From NCBI GenBank assembly GCA_937899395.1, contig CALBPU010000143.1:1-17985 (forward strand): a stretch of 17,985 nucleotides of DNA, in the 5' to 3' direction. The notes beneath the pieces were generated by a model. It made no database searches, was not told the origin of the DNA, and saw nothing but the letters and a program-made list of their open reading frames with translations. The DNA comes from an uncultured Fretibacterium sp. (GTDB taxonomy: Bacteria; Synergistota; Synergistia; Synergistales; Aminobacteriaceae). Positions 15,482 through 17,985 of this stretch are shown here, piece after piece (positions within the stretch are counted from its first letter, which is position 1; each line of letters starts with the position of its first letter). A program made the position numbers and the translations under genes.

Positions 15482-15976
15482 TTATTTATTTTTTATTTCG
15501 TCATTAACCCATGAGTTCCAAATTTTGCGAAGGCGATCCGATAATTTTCGAGTTAATGTCTTTGAAGTTCCTGCGCTACAGACTGAAACGGCAATGCTTC
15601 CCTGACTTATTAATGACGGAAAAAAGAAATCGCATTCATTTTTGTTATCTGAAACATTAACGGGAATATTTTTTTCATGTGAAATTTTGTGAATGAGATT
15701 ATTAATTTCTCTGTTGTTTGTTGCAGCTATTATAAATTCAAAATCGTTTGTAATATCATCAGGATTAAAATCTCTCAAAATCTTTTCGGCATTTTTGTTT
15801 TCGGGAAATTCATCACAAAAATTTTTGCTAACTGCTGTAATTTTTGCCCCACATCTCAATAACGTTTCAGCTCTTCTTGCTCCTACATGGCCGCCGCCTA
15901 TGATTAAAACTTTCTTGTCCTTTATATCAATCATCATTGGAAAATACGGAGGACGATTTGAAATTTCGTTATACAT
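15482..15976 (-). CDS. Precorrin-2 dehydrogenase (siroheme synthase N-terminal domain, CysG-N/Met8 type)
   Basis: This 164-residue NAD-dependent dehydrogenase converts precorrin-2 to sirohydrochlorin in siroheme or anaerobic cobalamin synthesis. After Tyr-Phe-Pro (11-13) there is a Rossmann motif Gly-Gly-Gly-His-Val-Gly-Ala-Arg-Arg (27-35), then Ala-Ala-Thr-Asn-Asn (84-88), and Pro-Val-Asn-Val-Ser-Asp110, where Asp110 is the likely catalytic Asp. The Cys-Asp-Phe-Phe-Phe-Pro block (115-120) and Ser-Ala-Gly-Thr-Ser are typical. The protein stops after this domain: there is no methyltransferase half and the dimerisation helix is short, as in stand-alone forms. No Shine-Dalgarno is visible, and a TATAAT ends 7 bases before the ATG, so the mRNA may be leaderless. 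No terminator is obvious downstream. Confidence 0.85.
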   Translation of the reverse strand: MYNEISNRPPYFPMMIDIKDKKVLIIGGGHVGARRAETLLRCGAKITAVSKNFCDEFPENKNAEKILRDFNPDDITNDFEFIIAATNNREINNLIHKISHEKNIPVNVSDNKNECDFFFPSLISQGSIAVSVCSAGTSKTLTRKLSDRLRKIWNSWVNDEIKNK

Positions 15977-15983
15977 ATTTGTT

Positions 15984-15991
15984 ATTATAAT
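15984..15991. promoter_or_regulatory. Palindromic -10 shared by divergent genes
   Basis: ATTATAAT contains TATAAT on both strands (15986-15991 plus, 15984-15989 minus) in the 41-bp gap between the precorrin-2 dehydrogenase and the small exported protein. Neither direction has a good -35 at 16-18 bases, so this is a tentative call. Confidence 0.35.
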
Positions 15992-16002
15992 AAAAATTTT
16001 TC

Positions 16003-16008
16003 AGGAGG
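16003..16008 (+). promoter_or_regulatory. Ribosome binding site fixing a TTG start at 16018
   Basis: A perfect AGGAGG with a 9-base spacer to TTG at 16018. Confidence 0.7.
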
Positions 16009-16017
16009 TTATAAATT

Positions 16018-16380
16018 TTGAAAAGGGTAATTAAATTTTCAACAGTTATTTTGATTTTGTTAATATTTTTATGCGGGCAAAGTAAAATTTCTCACGCGGT
16101 AATTAAAGACGGAGCAATTCGCGGGAAAAACGGCTTGTCCTACAACAGCATCTCTTACAGCTTCAACAGCCTTTTCGTTACAATAAGAAACAGGACAAAA
16201 TACAATGTCAATTTCGGAGGCACAATGTTATTCCTCGATAAAAATTACAAGGTTATAGCACGAGCTGAATTATTGACAGCGAAAATTAAGAGACATTCAG
16301 CAAGAAAATACAAGGCTTTTTTCACTGAAGGAAGCGGAAATGAAGCACAAAGTGCCCGTTATCTCGAATGGGAATTTTAG
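16018..16380 (+). CDS. Small exported protein, FxLYD-like domain, function unknown
   Basis: This is a 120-residue protein. It starts at TTG (16018-16020), supported by a perfect AGGAGG (16003-16008) 9 bases upstream; no ATG is in frame near the signal peptide. Residues 1-27 form a signal peptide (Lys-Arg, hydrophobic core, Ser-His-Ala end). The rest is a short beta-sandwich-like domain: Leu-Phe-Val-Thr-Ile-Arg-Asn-Arg-Thr, then Phe-Gly-Gly-Thr-Met-Leu-Phe-Leu-Asp and a late Ile-Lys-Arg-His-Ser-Ala. This resembles FxLYD domains of exported proteins. It is divergent from the precorrin-2 dehydrogenase and 70 bases upstream of the transketolase, with no clear terminator between them. No specific function can be given. 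Confidence 0.7.
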   Translation: MKRVIKFSTVILILLIFLCGQSKISHAVIKDGAIRGKNGLSYNSISYSFNSLFVTIRNRTKYNVNFGGTMLFLDKNYKVIARAELLTAKIKRHSARKYKAFFTEGSGNEAQSARYLEWEF

Positions 16381-16408
16381 CAAAAAATTTTTTTTATGAT
16401 AAAATTTT

Positions 16409-16414
16409 TATAAT
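16409..16414 (+). promoter_or_regulatory. Possible -10 box before transketolase
   Basis: TATAAT lies 36 bases before the transketolase start in a very A/T-rich gap (16381-16450). The expected -35 region is only A/T runs, so the box may be chance. Confidence 0.3.
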
Positions 16415-16450
16415 TTCCAAACTTAAATTAAGGAGCGGTGAATTTTTTCT

Positions 16451-17985
16451 ATGAGCTTACCAAAATTAAATAATTTTTCTGTAGAACATCTTGATGAAAA
16501 TCAAATTGCTTCATTAAATGACGCTGCCAGACGTGCACGTGTTACGGCTTTAACAATGGTTACGGCTGCAAAAAGCGGACACCCAGGCGGAGCTTTTTCA
16601 AGCATGGAGATGTTCATGTCAGTATTCGGAGTTGCAAATCTCACTCCCGAAAATTGCAGCGAAACAAAACGTGATTATGTTGTCGTTTCACACGGCCATA
16701 CTTCAGCAGGAGTTTATGCGGCTCTCGCTGAGTGGGGATTTATTGACCGTGAAGAAGCAATGGCTAATTTCAGAAGAGTCGGTTCAGCTTTTCAAGGACA
16801 TGTTACTCGTGAAATACCCGGAATTGATTGGGGCACTGGAAATTTAGGTCAGGGACTTTCAGCAGGTGCCGGTTTTGCTCTTGCTCAAAGGGCTAACGGA
16901 TATAAAGGCCGTGTTTATGTATTTATGGGAGACGGTGGTCAAACTAAAGGTCAGTTGGCAGAAGCAAGACGTACAGCAGTTAAAGAGGGTCTCACAGGAT
17001 TAGTAGGTCTTATCGACTGGAACGATATTCAGCTTTCAGGACCAAGAAAAGACATTATGCCCTGCAACATTAAAGCATTATGGGAAGCTGACGGCTGGGA
17101 AGCAGTCGAAGTTGACGGACATTCATTCGAGAAACTTTACGACGCTCTCAAAAACGCAGGCTCAAAAGGTAAACCAACTGTTCTTTTATGCAAAACTATA
17201 ATGGGCAAAGACGGCCCCGGCATGGAAGGCATTGCTGATTATCACGGAAAACCGCCTGCAAGAGATATGTATGACGAAATCGTTAAACATCTCGGTGAAG
17301 ATCCTTCAATCTTAGATAAGGCTCTTGAAAGACGCAAAAATAATCCTCCTCAGTACAAAGGCCGCAAAGTTGATTTCCCTGAAGCACCTGTTCTTGATTT
17401 AGGAAAACCTTTCGACTATGAAGGCAAAAAAGTTATGGACAACAGAGGAGCATTCGGAAAAGCTCTGGCTGATGTCGGTAAATTGAATTACAAGAAAGCT
17501 GACAAGACACCTATTATCGTTTTCGACTGCGATTTGAAACCTTCAGTTATGACGAAAGACTTTGAAAAAGTTTGTCCTGATAATTTCATTCAGTCAGGTA
17601 TTCAGGAACATTCAGTCGCTACGATGTCAGGAACGGCAAGCACCGCAGGAGTTGTCAGTGTATGGGCTGAATTTGGCGTATTCGGAATTGATGAGGTCTT
17701 CAATCAGCAGAGGCTCAACGACATTAACCATGCTGCAAACAAAACAGTATTAACTCACGTCGGACTTGATGTCGGAGAAGACGGAAAAACACATCAGTGC
17801 ATTGACTATGTAGGACTTTCGAGAAATATGTTCTACACGAAATTAATAGTTCCTGTTGATCCTAACCAGACCGACAGAGCAACACGCTGGATGTTAAAAG
17901 AGCGTGGAGATATTTGTATGGCAGTAGGACGAAGCAAACTTGACGGCCTGAAAAATTTTGCGGGCGATTACAAATTTGAATACGG
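16451..17985 (+). CDS. tkt: Transketolase (3' end beyond the window)
   Basis: The frame from ATG 16451 stays open to the right edge (511 codons), so about 150 residues of a typical 650-residue transketolase are missing. It transfers two-carbon ketol units in the non-oxidative pentose phosphate pathway using thiamine diphosphate. Seen in order: Ser-Gly-His44-Pro-Gly-Gly, Ser-His-Gly-His (80-83), Gly-Gln-Gly-Leu-Ser (133-137), the cofactor motif Gly-Asp-Gly (160-162) with Trp-Asn-Asp (190-192), and the Ile-Gln-Glu386-His catalytic Glu of the pyrimidine domain, then Gly-Glu-Asp-Gly-Lys-Thr-His-Gln. After Gly-Asp-Gly the usual acidic residue is Lys166. AGGAG (16431-16435) lies 15 bases before the ATG, unusually far; an in-frame TGA at 16439 rules out an earlier start. 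Confidence 0.9.
   Translation, partial: MSLPKLNNFSVEHLDENQIASLNDAARRARVTALTMVTAAKSGHPGGAFSSMEMFMSVFGVANLTPENCSETKRDYVVVSHGHTSAGVYAALAEWGFIDREEAMANFRRVGSAFQGHVTREIPGIDWGTGNLGQGLSAGAGFALAQRANGYKGRVYVFMGDGGQTKGQLAEARRTAVKEGLTGLVGLIDWNDIQLSGPRKDIMPCNIKALWEADGWEAVEVDGHSFEKLYDALKNAGSKGKPTVLLCKTIMGKDGPGMEGIADYHGKPPARDMYDEIVKHLGEDPSILDKALERRKNNPPQYKGRKVDFPEAPVLDLGKPFDYEGKKVMDNRGAFGKALADVGKLNYKKADKTPIIVFDCDLKPSVMTKDFEKVCPDNFIQSGIQEHSVATMSGTASTAGVVSVWAEFGVFGIDEVFNQQRLNDINHAANKTVLTHVGLDVGEDGKTHQCIDYVGLSRNMFYTKLIVPVDPNQTDRATRWMLKERGDICMAVGRSKLDGLKNFAGDYKFEY

Noticed and set aside
16381..16408. A-run/T-run palindrome after the small exported gene, considered as a terminator
   Set aside because: It has no GC-containing stem and no loop; probably only low-complexity spacer.
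1..17985. CRISPR arrays, tRNA or rRNA genes, insertion sequences
   Set aside because: No regularly spaced direct repeats, cloverleaf sequences, rRNA-like stretches or transposase motifs were seen on either strand.

Overview
The window is an AT-rich bacterial segment, most likely from a low-GC member of the Synergistota. The best marker is the C-terminus of the large surface protein at 249-3653. It ends in a Ser-Ser-Gly-Cys motif, a hydrophobic stretch and a short basic tail, which matches the Synerg-CTERM sorting signal known from that phylum. The LptC and LptD genes show a diderm with an outer membrane. Phosphate butyryltransferase beside a class IV aminotransferase fits an amino-acid-fermenting anaerobe, the usual Synergistota lifestyle. 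The species assignment is inference.

Layout. At the left edge (1-140) are the last codons of a small hydrophobic protein and two hairpins. A plus-strand gene (249-3653) follows, encoding a secreted 1134-residue M23-like peptidase with eight tandem Ig-like (He_PIG type) repeats and the sorting tail. It converges at a bidirectional terminator (3672-3702) on a long minus-strand cluster. In transcription order from 15250 down to 3728 the cluster reads: membrane-anchored LysM/M23 peptidoglycan hydrolase, pyrG, two exported proteins of unknown function, a ThrE-type exporter, a RelB/RelE-like toxin-antitoxin pair, lptC, lptD, a class IV aminotransferase and ptb. Junctions are mostly 1 nt gaps, overlaps or gaps under 20 nt, so it reads as one operon. 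A good extended -10 promoter (15359-15387) sits upstream. To the right are a short precorrin-2 dehydrogenase (minus), a divergent small exported protein (plus), and a transketolase that runs off the right edge.

How the genes fit together. Much of the cluster serves the cell envelope: peptidoglycan hydrolysis, LPS transport and two exported proteins of unknown role. pyrG supplies CTP, which is needed among other things to activate Kdo and lipid precursors. The aminotransferase and Ptb may act in branched-chain amino acid fermentation. The toxin-antitoxin pair sits in the middle of the operon, and the toxin stop codon overlaps the lptC start codon; this is the most unusual arrangement here. I found no CRISPR array, rRNA, tRNA, transposase or clearly new defence system, and no gene-free stretch longer than 300 bases.
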